DNA of 23,137 nucleotides. Origin: a virus. The notes beneath the pieces were generated by a model. It did no database searches and was not told the origin of the DNA. It saw only the letters and a program-made list of their open reading frames with translations. The stretch spans positions 1 to 23,137 of IMG/VR virus record IMGVR_UViG_3300046388_000002; one strand, 5' to 3'. Positions 6,126 to 13,372 of this stretch are shown here, piece after piece. Position 1 is the stretch's first letter, and every line of letters begins with the position of its first letter. The position numbers and the translations under genes were made by a program.

Positions 6126-7991
6126 ATGCCGTTAAGTAAATTACAATTTACCCCAGGAATCAATAAAGAGATGACTGATCTTGTAGATAAAGGCGGTTGG
6201 GCTGACGGTAATTTAGTTAGATTTAGAAAAGGATTACCAGAAAAAATAGGAGGTTGGGAAAAATCAAACAACAACTCTTACTTAGGAACAGGCAGAGCAC
6301 TGTTAGCATGGGTTGATTTAGACTCTACAAAGTATATGGGACTAGGAACAACTTTTAAATATTACGTTAATCTTGGATCAAATTATTTTGATGTAACACC
6401 TATTAGAGCCACGACTACTAATGGTATTGTTTTTTCTGCTACTAACGGCAGTGCAACTATAACCGCAACTGACAATGCACATGGAGCTGTAGTAAATGAT
6501 TTTGTAACTATTAGTGGTGCAGTAAGTCTTGGCGGTAACATAACAGCAACAGTTTTAAATAAAGAGTATCAAATAACTTCTATACCAAGTGCAGATACAT
6601 TTACTTTTACAGCAACAGCCACAGCAAATGGAAGTGATACAGGTAATGGTGGATCAGGTGCTGATGCAGCCTATCAAATAAACGTAGGATTAGATGTGTA
6701 TGTTCCATCAACAGGTTGGGGTGCAGGCACATGGGGATCTAGCACATGGGGTTCTTCTGTTGCTTTATCAGAAACAGGACAGTTAAGGCTTTGGTCACAC
6801 GATGCGTTTGGAGAAGATCTTATCTTTAATCCTAGAGCTGGTGGTATTTACTATTGGGATGAGTCTAGTGGTACAGATAACAGAGCTGTAGCTATTAACA
6901 CTTTAAGTGGTGCTAATCTTGCACCAACAAAAGGTTTGCAAACCATAGTAAGCGATATTGATAGACACGTAATTGTTTTGGGTGCTGATCCTATTGTTGG
7001 TAGCTCTAGGTCTGGTTCTATAGATCCTTTGCTTATAGCATTCTCAGATCAAGAAAGTGTTACAAATTGGGAGCCAACAGCTACCAATACCGCAGGGTCA
7101 CTAAGACTTTCATCTGGATCGCAGATAGTTGGCGGATTAAGATCAAGACAAGAAATACTTATATGGACTGATACTTCTTTGTATAGTATGCAATTTATTG
7201 GTGCTCCGTTTACTTTTGGATTAAACCTAGTTAATGAGAATGTAGGTCTTATATCTCCTAACGGCATGATCAACGCACCAGATGGTGTCTATTGGATGGC
7301 TAGAGATGGCTTCTATACTTACTCAGGATCAGTTAAAAGATTAGTTTGTAGCGTATTAAATTATGTATTAGATGATATTAATACTACTCAATCATTTAAA
7401 ACATTAGCTTTTACTAACAGAGAATTTAATGAGGTTGGTTGGTTCTATTGTTCTTCTTCTTCTGAAGAGATAGATAGGTATGTAACTTATAACTACTTAG
7501 AAGGTGCATGGAGCATAGGCAATCTATCAAGAACAGCATGGATAGATGATGGTGTATTTGAAAAGCCTAGAGCTACAGGTAAAGACAGCGATGGTGATGG
7601 CTATGTATATATACATGAAAGCACTGATGATGATGACGGATCACCTATGGATAATGTTTTCATAGAGTCTGGTGATATAGATATAGAAGAAGGTAATCAA
7701 CTGGGTTTTGTTAGCAGAATTATTCCAGATGTTAAGTTTTTTGGCACAGCACCTACAGATGGACAGATTAATTTTGTATTAAAAACTCGTAACTTTCCTG
7801 GAGAAAGCTTAACAACTAATTCAACTAACAATATTACAAGCACTACCCAACAAGCGTTTACACGTGCTAGAGGCAGACAGCTTGTTCTTAGAGTTGAATC
7901 AGATGATGATGCGGCAACAGGATCAAGAACTGGTTTTAAATGGAGACTAGGTGCAAACAGGATTGATATTAGAACTGACGGCAGAAGATAA
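6126..7991 (+). CDS. P22 gp10-like tail/packaged-DNA stabilisation protein
   Basis: A 621-residue protein of the family annotated as phage stabilisation protein, which in P22-like phages closes the portal and builds the tail machine after packaging. Support: the N-terminus (LQFTPGINKEMTDLVDKGGW, LVRFRKGLPEKIGGWE), the Gly/Trp segment (STGWGAGTWGSSTWGSS), then DAFGEDLIFNPRAGGIYYWD, RQEILIWTDTSLYSMQFIG and YWMARDGFYTYSG, a pattern shared by these proteins. Residues about 95-185 look like an inserted beta domain (repeats of T/S-x-T with DNAHGAVVNDFVTISGA) breaking the family core. The start is ATG 6126, with GAGG at 6116-6119; the in-frame TTG at 6096 lies inside lysozyme and is not needed. It follows lysozyme by one base and overlaps the next gene by TAATG. 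It suggests short-tailed (podovirus) morphology. Confidence 0.78.
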   Translation: MPLSKLQFTPGINKEMTDLVDKGGWADGNLVRFRKGLPEKIGGWEKSNNNSYLGTGRALLAWVDLDSTKYMGLGTTFKYYVNLGSNYFDVTPIRATTTNGIVFSATNGSATITATDNAHGAVVNDFVTISGAVSLGGNITATVLNKEYQITSIPSADTFTFTATATANGSDTGNGGSGADAAYQINVGLDVYVPSTGWGAGTWGSSTWGSSVALSETGQLRLWSHDAFGEDLIFNPRAGGIYYWDESSGTDNRAVAINTLSGANLAPTKGLQTIVSDIDRHVIVLGADPIVGSSRSGSIDPLLIAFSDQESVTNWEPTATNTAGSLRLSSGSQIVGGLRSRQEILIWTDTSLYSMQFIGAPFTFGLNLVNENVGLISPNGMINAPDGVYWMARDGFYTYSGSVKRLVCSVLNYVLDDINTTQSFKTLAFTNREFNEVGWFYCSSSSEEIDRYVTYNYLEGAWSIGNLSRTAWIDDGVFEKPRATGKDSDGDGYVYIHESTDDDDGSPMDNVFIESGDIDIEEGNQLGFVSRIIPDVKFFGTAPTDGQINFVLKTRNFPGESLTTNSTNNITSTTQQAFTRARGRQLVLRVESDDDAATGSRTGFKWRLGANRIDIRTDGRR

Positions 7992-8326
7992 TGGCCAAGC
8001 TTCTTGCAAGTAGATTACCGCAGGCTATTGGTGATGTTGATGCTAATGTATTCAACAGATTAATCAGAATCCTTGAGTTAAACCTAGGAACATTCGATCC
8101 AAACTCAACACCACAGTTTAATGATTCTCAAATTTCTACTTTAGCTTTTAACGTAGGTGATGTAATATGGAATACATCTATTGGTGTTTTACAAGTATAT
8201 ATAGGCAACCAATGGGTACAGTTACACACTCCGAAGAATCCACAAGGCTTCGAGACAACTGCATCACTAGGATCTGTTTCCGTTAAGACAGATGGAAACA
8301 TATCAATTAATGTAACAACCTCATAA
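7991..8326 (+). CDS. Small virion-associated protein, unknown function
   Basis: A 111-residue protein I do not recognise by family. The N-terminal half is helical and the C-terminal half beta-rich, with a VGDVIWNTSIGVLQVYIGNQW stretch resembling small carbohydrate-binding or fibre-tip modules that end phage tail proteins; this resemblance is weak. There is no signal peptide, cysteine or membrane span. It is joined by TAATG to the gp10-like gene and is followed by the only sizeable gap in the rightward block (8327-8382), so it is probably the last gene of that translational unit. A structural or tail-accessory role is inferred from position only. Confidence 0.6.
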   Translation: MAKLLASRLPQAIGDVDANVFNRLIRILELNLGTFDPNSTPQFNDSQISTLAFNVGDVIWNTSIGVLQVYIGNQWVQLHTPKNPQGFETTASLGSVSVKTDGNISINVTTS

Positions 8327-8347
8327 GAGATGATACATAGAAAAAAT

Positions 8348-8376
8348 GGTACACTTAAAACAATATTGTATATAAT
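8348..8376 (+). promoter_or_regulatory. Putative sigma70-like promoter; transcript may be leaderless
   Basis: The 56-bp gap 8327-8382 is A+T-rich and holds a perfect TATAAT at 8371-8376. A poor -35 candidate (GGTACA, 8348-8353) lies 17 bases upstream. Transcription would start around 8383, which is the A of the next gene's ATG, and no Shine-Dalgarno-like purine run precedes that ATG. Either the mRNA is leaderless or translation depends on read-through from upstream. It is the only promoter-like element I can support on the plus strand. Confidence 0.45.
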
Positions 8377-8382
8377 TTAGTT

Positions 8383-9720
8383 ATGAAGAAAATATCAGAA
8401 GGTAATAAAGGAATACAAGCACTAGCAAAGAAGAATCCTGCTTTAGTAGAAAACAAGTTTGGGTACGATGTACCAGGATATATGAATGGAGGTATGCCAT
8501 TACAATATTTTCAAAGCGGTGGAATGCCTTTTGATCCATCAACTCTTGCGAACCTTGGCAACATGATGCCTAAACCTGGGCCAATGTCATCAGGTTCTTC
8601 CATAGGTTCTGCAAACATAAACATACCAGATAATATACCAGGGGATCCTAGAGGATTAGAAGCAATATTATCAGGAGATATGACAGGTGGAGATCCATAT
8701 AATGTAACAGATCCAAACTTTAAGTTTGAACCAGACTTATCAGTAGAATACGATGAAGACAATCCTTATGATACAGACAAGTCTGCTTACGATAACTACA
8801 TGGAAAACACAAGAACAGTAGAAGATGATGCTAGAGATGATTTAGAGCAATCAGTAGAAAATGCAGAGCAACAAGCAAAACAGGATAAAATAGATAGAAT
8901 AATGCAAGGCTTAGGTGCTTTAGGAGATATGGAAAGTATGATGGGCGATACTCCAGAAATGACACAAGGTTATTCTATAGGTGGAACAAAAGCATCAAAG
9001 GTTGGCATACAAAGATTTAGAAGGGGTGGCATGGCTGATGAAAGAAAATTTGAAGATGAAAGAGAGTTTAGGTTTAATGATTATATGTTTGATGATTTTG
9101 ATTTTAGTGATATAGATTTTGGTGATTTTGGTGGAATTATAAACCTACCAGGTGGAGGTGGAGGATATAACTATACACCACCAACAGAAGAAGAGATTGC
9201 AGAACAACAAGCAAAACAAGCAGCAGCTAGATTAGCAAAAGGTTATGGAGGATCAGGTGCAGCAGGTCGTAGTAGTTATGGCTTTCAAACTCCTGGAGCA
9301 TCTATATCTATTGATGCTAGAGATGAAACACCAGATGCTTACAAATTCTACCCTAGTGAAGTATCAAAACTTTATTCACAAATGAAAGGCACGCCTTTCT
9401 CACCATTAGTAGCACCTCCTAAAGAAGCTACTTATGTAGATGATCTACAACCAAGAAGAATAGCCAGTCAGTTATATGCAGCTGACGGTAAATTTGTAGA
9501 TAGAAGCGAATTAATTACAGGCCCAGGCGGAGAGCGTGGCGACAAGATACCAGCAATGTTAAGCGATGGCGAGTTTGTTGTTAATGCTGAAGCTGTAAGA
9601 GGTATGGGTGTTGCAGCAGGTGCTAATCCACAAGACGAATACGAACAACGCCTAGAAGGTGCACGTCAAATGTATGCTCTACAAAAAGAAGGCGAACAAA
9701 TGATGAGGAAATACAGATAA
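8383..9720 (+). CDS. Virion-region protein with Gly-Gly motifs and a conserved phage C-terminal motif
   Basis: A 445-residue protein of unknown function. It carries repeated short motifs built on aromatic/basic-x-x-GG-Met (GYMNGGM, YFQSGGM, FRRGGM) in otherwise low-complexity, acidic, Gly-rich sequence, including a run alternating Asp/Phe (FDDFDFSDIDFGDFGG). The C-terminus has GDKIPAMLSDGEFVVNAEAV, a motif I recognise from the ends of many phage tail-region and tape-measure-like proteins, followed by a helix ending in MMRKYR. No membrane span or enzyme motif is visible. The start has no ribosome-binding site (see promoter at 8348), but the N-terminus MKKISEGNKGIQALAKKNP looks natural. It overlaps the next gene by TAATG. 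A structural or assembly role is inferred from the neighbours. Confidence 0.65.
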   Translation: MKKISEGNKGIQALAKKNPALVENKFGYDVPGYMNGGMPLQYFQSGGMPFDPSTLANLGNMMPKPGPMSSGSSIGSANINIPDNIPGDPRGLEAILSGDMTGGDPYNVTDPNFKFEPDLSVEYDEDNPYDTDKSAYDNYMENTRTVEDDARDDLEQSVENAEQQAKQDKIDRIMQGLGALGDMESMMGDTPEMTQGYSIGGTKASKVGIQRFRRGGMADERKFEDEREFRFNDYMFDDFDFSDIDFGDFGGIINLPGGGGGYNYTPPTEEEIAEQQAKQAAARLAKGYGGSGAAGRSSYGFQTPGASISIDARDETPDAYKFYPSEVSKLYSQMKGTPFSPLVAPPKEATYVDDLQPRRIASQLYAADGKFVDRSELITGPGGERGDKIPAMLSDGEFVVNAEAVRGMGVAAGANPQDEYEQRLEGARQMYALQKEGEQMMRKYR

Positions 9721-11276
9721 TGGGAATATTTAGTAGCAAAACTAAACAAGGGCCAGAAGCAGATGTAATAACAACTCCAGAAACAGGTTATTCTTTTATA
9801 TCTCCTTACATGGAGGATTACTCAAGAAGACTTCTTGCTTCCTACTTTGGCTCTCCTGGTGAATACGAAGGACTAATATCTCGAGCTAGAGATATACCTA
9901 TAGAACAAACAGCAGGTCTTACACCATTACAAATACAAGCACGTCAAGCAGCAGGTGGTTTAGGAGAATTTAAACCTTATATAGAAGATGCTGGTAGATT
10001 ATACGGCAGACAAGAAGATGCACTAGATCAAGCCATGGGTTTTGTGCCACAGGCTCAAGCTGGTATTGAAGAAGGTATGGGCTTTCAAAGAGAAGGATCT
10101 GATTTAGCAAGAGGTGCTGGAAGATTCTCAGATGCAGCAGAAAGAATGATAGGTACAGGAGCTGATACTGTAGCAGGTGGTATAGGTGCATTACAAAGAG
10201 CAGAACAAAGTGCAATGGGTGCTACTAAAATGTTTGATCCTAGTAGCTCATCTGCTTTTTATAATCCATACGAAGATCAAGTAGTACAACAAACATTAGA
10301 AGATATAAACAGACAATCAGCAAAACAAGACATAGGACTACGTGATAGAGCTGTATCCGCTGGTGCCTTTGGTGGATCAAGAGGTAGGATAACTCAAGAA
10401 GAATTAGCAAGACAAACAGGAAGAGGGGCCGCTGAAGCAGTTGGTGCTCTTAGAAGTCAAGGATTTGGCAGAGCTCAAGATGCTGCAAGACAATCCTTTG
10501 AATCACAACAAGGTAGACAAGCTGGATTAGGTCAAATGCAAGCAAGTTTAGGCGGACAACAAGCAGCTATAGGTGGTCAGCAGGCCGCACTAGGTAGTCA
10601 GATGGCTGGTCTAGGTCAACAACAAGTACAAAGAGGACAAGCCCTAGGTGGTTTTGGTTCTAGCCTTATGCAAGGTGGGCAACAACTAGGTGGCTTAGGT
10701 CAATTAGCTAGTGGTATGGGACAACAGTTTGGTCAGATAGGTCAAGGCATTGCAGGTCTAGGACAAAAAGGACAAGGAATGTTAGGCAACCAAATCAATA
10801 TGTTGAATCAACTCGGTCAACAAGGTCAAGCAACTCAACAAGCTGCACTATCAAGACAGTTCCAAGGAGCACAGCAACTTGCGAACGAGCCAATGCAAAG
10901 ACTACAACAAGGTCAAGCATTACTTGCTGGATCACCAATGGGAGGAATCTCTGGTGGTACTGGTACAAATGCTTATCAACGTGGATCTTATCAAGAGCCA
11001 AGTAGTGCATCAAAAGCAGCTGGTGCAATAGGAACGATTGGAACTTTGATTGGTATGTTCTCTGACTCAGAGTTAAAAACTAATATCACTAAAGTAACAA
11101 ACATTGAACCTAACATTGGTTGGTATACATGGGATTGGAATGACAAAGCTAAAGAGCTTGGAATAGACGCAGAGCCAACAGAAGGTGTTTTAGCTCAAGA
11201 AGTATTAGAAGTTAAACCAGATGCAGTAGTAGTTAAAGATGGTTACTACGCTGTTGACTACGCTAAGGTATTGTAA
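9720..11276 (+). CDS. Virion protein with Gly/Gln heptad repeats and C-terminal S74 self-chaperone domain
   Basis: A 518-residue probable tail or fibre-like structural protein. The N-terminal part (about 1-260) includes a motif I associate with marine phage virion proteins (YNPYEDQVVQQTLEDI, then AVSAGAFGGSRGRITQEELAR). Residues about 265-365 consist of a seven-residue repeat, roughly [G/S]-Q-x-x-x-[L/I/F]-G (GQQAAIG, GQQAALG, SQMAGLG, QQLGGLG, QQFGQIG, QGIAGLG), expected to form an extended helical or Gly-packed trimer stalk. From S448 (SDSELKTNITKV) to the end is an endosialidase-type intramolecular chaperone (peptidase S74): GIDAEPTEGVLAQEVLEVKP and the closing YYAVDYAKVL match the family. 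Such domains trimerise fibres and then cut themselves off at the serine of the SD motif. TAATG junctions join it to both neighbours. Confidence 0.78.
   Translation: MGIFSSKTKQGPEADVITTPETGYSFISPYMEDYSRRLLASYFGSPGEYEGLISRARDIPIEQTAGLTPLQIQARQAAGGLGEFKPYIEDAGRLYGRQEDALDQAMGFVPQAQAGIEEGMGFQREGSDLARGAGRFSDAAERMIGTGADTVAGGIGALQRAEQSAMGATKMFDPSSSSAFYNPYEDQVVQQTLEDINRQSAKQDIGLRDRAVSAGAFGGSRGRITQEELARQTGRGAAEAVGALRSQGFGRAQDAARQSFESQQGRQAGLGQMQASLGGQQAAIGGQQAALGSQMAGLGQQQVQRGQALGGFGSSLMQGGQQLGGLGQLASGMGQQFGQIGQGIAGLGQKGQGMLGNQINMLNQLGQQGQATQQAALSRQFQGAQQLANEPMQRLQQGQALLAGSPMGGISGGTGTNAYQRGSYQEPSSASKAAGAIGTIGTLIGMFSDSELKTNITKVTNIEPNIGWYTWDWNDKAKELGIDAEPTEGVLAQEVLEVKPDAVVVKDGYYAVDYAKVL
10513..10800 (+). 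repeat. Seven-codon repeat region encoding Gly/Gln heptads
   Basis: About thirteen consecutive 21-base units encode a Gly-terminated heptad with Gln near its start. Units share cores such as GGTCAACAA and GGTGGTCAGCAG but vary at third positions, so the repeat is conserved at the protein level more than at the DNA level. The region continues into a looser Gln-rich stretch to about 10930. Confidence 0.7.
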
Positions 11277-13372
11277 TGCAAGGAATAATGTCGGGCATGA
11301 CTCCAGTAAGATTAAAAGACGGTGGCTTTCCTGATTTAACAGGTGATGGCAAAGTAACTCAGAAGGATATTCTTAAAGGACGTGGCATAGAAGGATTTGC
11401 TGATGGCGGTGATGCTGATAAAAGATTTATGAATCTTCAAAGAACTGCTGAAGGTTCGGGTGCAAACCTTAGAGACTTTACTGATCTTGTATTTGATCCA
11501 ACCGATCCTGTTGATTATGCAATAGCAGGTCTAATGATTTTTCCTCCAGCAGCAATAGCAGCTAGGCTTATTAAATTAGGTGTTAAAGGAAATAAACTTA
11601 AAAATAAAATGAAAAAAGTTGAGGTCATGAAAGATGCTCAACGATCAATGGGTAAAAAAGCAAAAGATTTATTTACCACCAATCCAATAGACAATATGGC
11701 AGCTGCTAACGGTTTAGTTCTTGGAGGTACAAGAGCAACAGCTTTAGGTGCAACAGGACAACTAGCATTAAGAAATGAATTGGCTGACATGGCAACTACA
11801 AACGAAAGAAGCATATCAAGAATTGGGCCTGCTGAACTTTATAGCTATGAAGCTAGAGATCAAATTAAAGAAGATCCTTCTTTAGTTAAGAAAGGTGGCA
11901 TAAGTGATTATGTTGAAATAGCTAAAATGGTTCCAGAGTTTTATGATATTGCAAAAGATCCTGAAGGAAGAGAAGCAATGGCTGAGGTAATAAAAGAATC
12001 TTTACCTTCTATGCCTAATGTATTTGGAACAGTCGATGATGAAATTCTTAACAGAAGAGATGGAGGCATAATTGGATTTGCGAAAGGTGGTGGTGTAAAA
12101 AAAGGTGGTAGAGCTTTCTTAGATAAAACTAAAGAAAAAATTAATAAGCTTGAAAGTACAACAAAAAAAATTAACGAACTTAATAAACAAATAAAAAAAG
12201 ATCGAATTAAATTAAAAAAAGATGGCACACCAGATAAAAGATATAAACCTGAAACTAAAACTCCAGACAAACCTAAGTCTAGTGGTACAAAGATTAATGA
12301 AAAAATAAAAGAATCTAAACCTAAACAAACTCAAGCTCAAAAGAAAGCAGCGGCAGAAAGAAAAAGACAAGCAGCAAATAAGAAAGCAGCAAAACAAAGA
12401 CAAGCTGATATAGATGCTAAAGCTAAAGCTAATGCAGATGCTAGAAGAAAAGCAGATACAGATGAGTTTAATCAAAGCAGACAACAAACTCCTGCTACTA
12501 AAGTAGATGATGCAGCTACAGGCGGTACCCCTAAAACAGGTGGAGGAGTTCCAGAAACTCCTATGACAACAGGAAACACTTTGCGTAATAATATTATTAC
12601 AAGAAACCCTGTTAAATCTACAATAGCTGGTGGAGTAATTGCTACTGGAATGGGATTCAATCCGTTTGCAGGCGATGGCTCTGAAGAAGATAGACCTGTT
12701 GTAGAAGATGTAACCATTACAGATAGCCCATTTGATTTTAATAATTCTGGCGGAAACACAACTCTTGTTGATACAGATCCTACTGCATGGGCACAAATCA
12801 TGAAGGATAGAATAGTTAATGACAGAGGCATTCCATTAGATGACCAAGGTAACTTTACTGAGAAGCCTAAGTTTATGGACTACTTAAAGTCATTACCTGG
12901 TGCATACTCTGACAAGGTACAAAGAGATCCTGACTTTGCTAAGAAAATGATGGCAGGTTTCTTAAACATGATGAAGCCAGTAGAAGGATATGTTCCTATT
13001 AACTCAGCCGTTGCATTCGGTGAGGGATACCTAGGAGAAGAGACAAGACAAGCTGATATGCTACCTGCTGACGCTAAAATGCTTAAGTTCTTACAAGCTA
13101 ATCCAGATCTTTATGATAAGTATTTGGAATCTGAATCAGCTAAAGCTGGTGTGTTATTGTCAGATATAAAAGCAGAACAAGGGACAACACTCTTTAATCA
13201 ATTAGTAGATACAGTAGCAGGAAAACAAAATATATCATTAGATCAAGTAGCCAAAGGTAACTATCAACTTACGTACCAAGGAATACCTGTTGGGCCTTCT
13301 GACATAACATCTATACTTGATCAAGGTGTAAGCATTGTTGGTAATCCTGACTTTAAACTAGAAATAAAATAA
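11276..13372 (+). CDS. Large virion-region protein with dockerin-like Ca loop and Lys/Ala-rich segment
   Basis: A 698-residue protein of unknown function. Near the N-terminus is one calcium-loop motif of the dockerin/EF-hand type, D20-L-T22-G-D24-G-K26-V-T-Q-K-D31, a form recurrent in marine phage virion proteins. Gly-Gly motifs like those of the gene at 8383 recur (RLKDGGF, GFADGGD, RRDGGIIGFAKGGG). Residues about 275-400 are strongly Lys-rich and TolA-like (KKAAAERKRQAANKKAAKQR), preceded by a coiled coil (KEKINKLESTTKKINEL). A hydrophobic stretch at about 80-105 (AIAGLMIFPPAAIAARLIK) could insert in a membrane. The C-terminal third looks folded (MKDRIVNDRGIPLDDQGNF). It starts and ends at TAATG junctions. 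An internal or ejection protein is possible given the basic, membrane-prone composition; this is inference. Confidence 0.62.
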   Translation: MQGIMSGMTPVRLKDGGFPDLTGDGKVTQKDILKGRGIEGFADGGDADKRFMNLQRTAEGSGANLRDFTDLVFDPTDPVDYAIAGLMIFPPAAIAARLIKLGVKGNKLKNKMKKVEVMKDAQRSMGKKAKDLFTTNPIDNMAAANGLVLGGTRATALGATGQLALRNELADMATTNERSISRIGPAELYSYEARDQIKEDPSLVKKGGISDYVEIAKMVPEFYDIAKDPEGREAMAEVIKESLPSMPNVFGTVDDEILNRRDGGIIGFAKGGGVKKGGRAFLDKTKEKINKLESTTKKINELNKQIKKDRIKLKKDGTPDKRYKPETKTPDKPKSSGTKINEKIKESKPKQTQAQKKAAAERKRQAANKKAAKQRQADIDAKAKANADARRKADTDEFNQSRQQTPATKVDDAATGGTPKTGGGVPETPMTTGNTLRNNIITRNPVKSTIAGGVIATGMGFNPFAGDGSEEDRPVVEDVTITDSPFDFNNSGGNTTLVDTDPTAWAQIMKDRIVNDRGIPLDDQGNFTEKPKFMDYLKSLPGAYSDKVQRDPDFAKKMMAGFLNMMKPVEGYVPINSAVAFGEGYLGEETRQADMLPADAKMLKFLQANPDLYDKYLESESAKAGVLLSDIKAEQGTTLFNQLVDTVAGKQNISLDQVAKGNYQLTYQGIPVGPSDITSILDQGVSIVGNPDFKLEIK

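Noticed and set aside
10513-10930. CRISPR array or tandem DNA repeat element
   Set aside because: The 21-base periodicity is in frame and encodes protein heptads; there are no spacers or palindromic repeats.
12212-12831. Long minus-strand open frames (119 and 194 residues)
   Set aside because: They arise opposite the Lys-rich, A-rich stretch and encode Phe/Ser/Cys-rich sequence with no start signal or fold.
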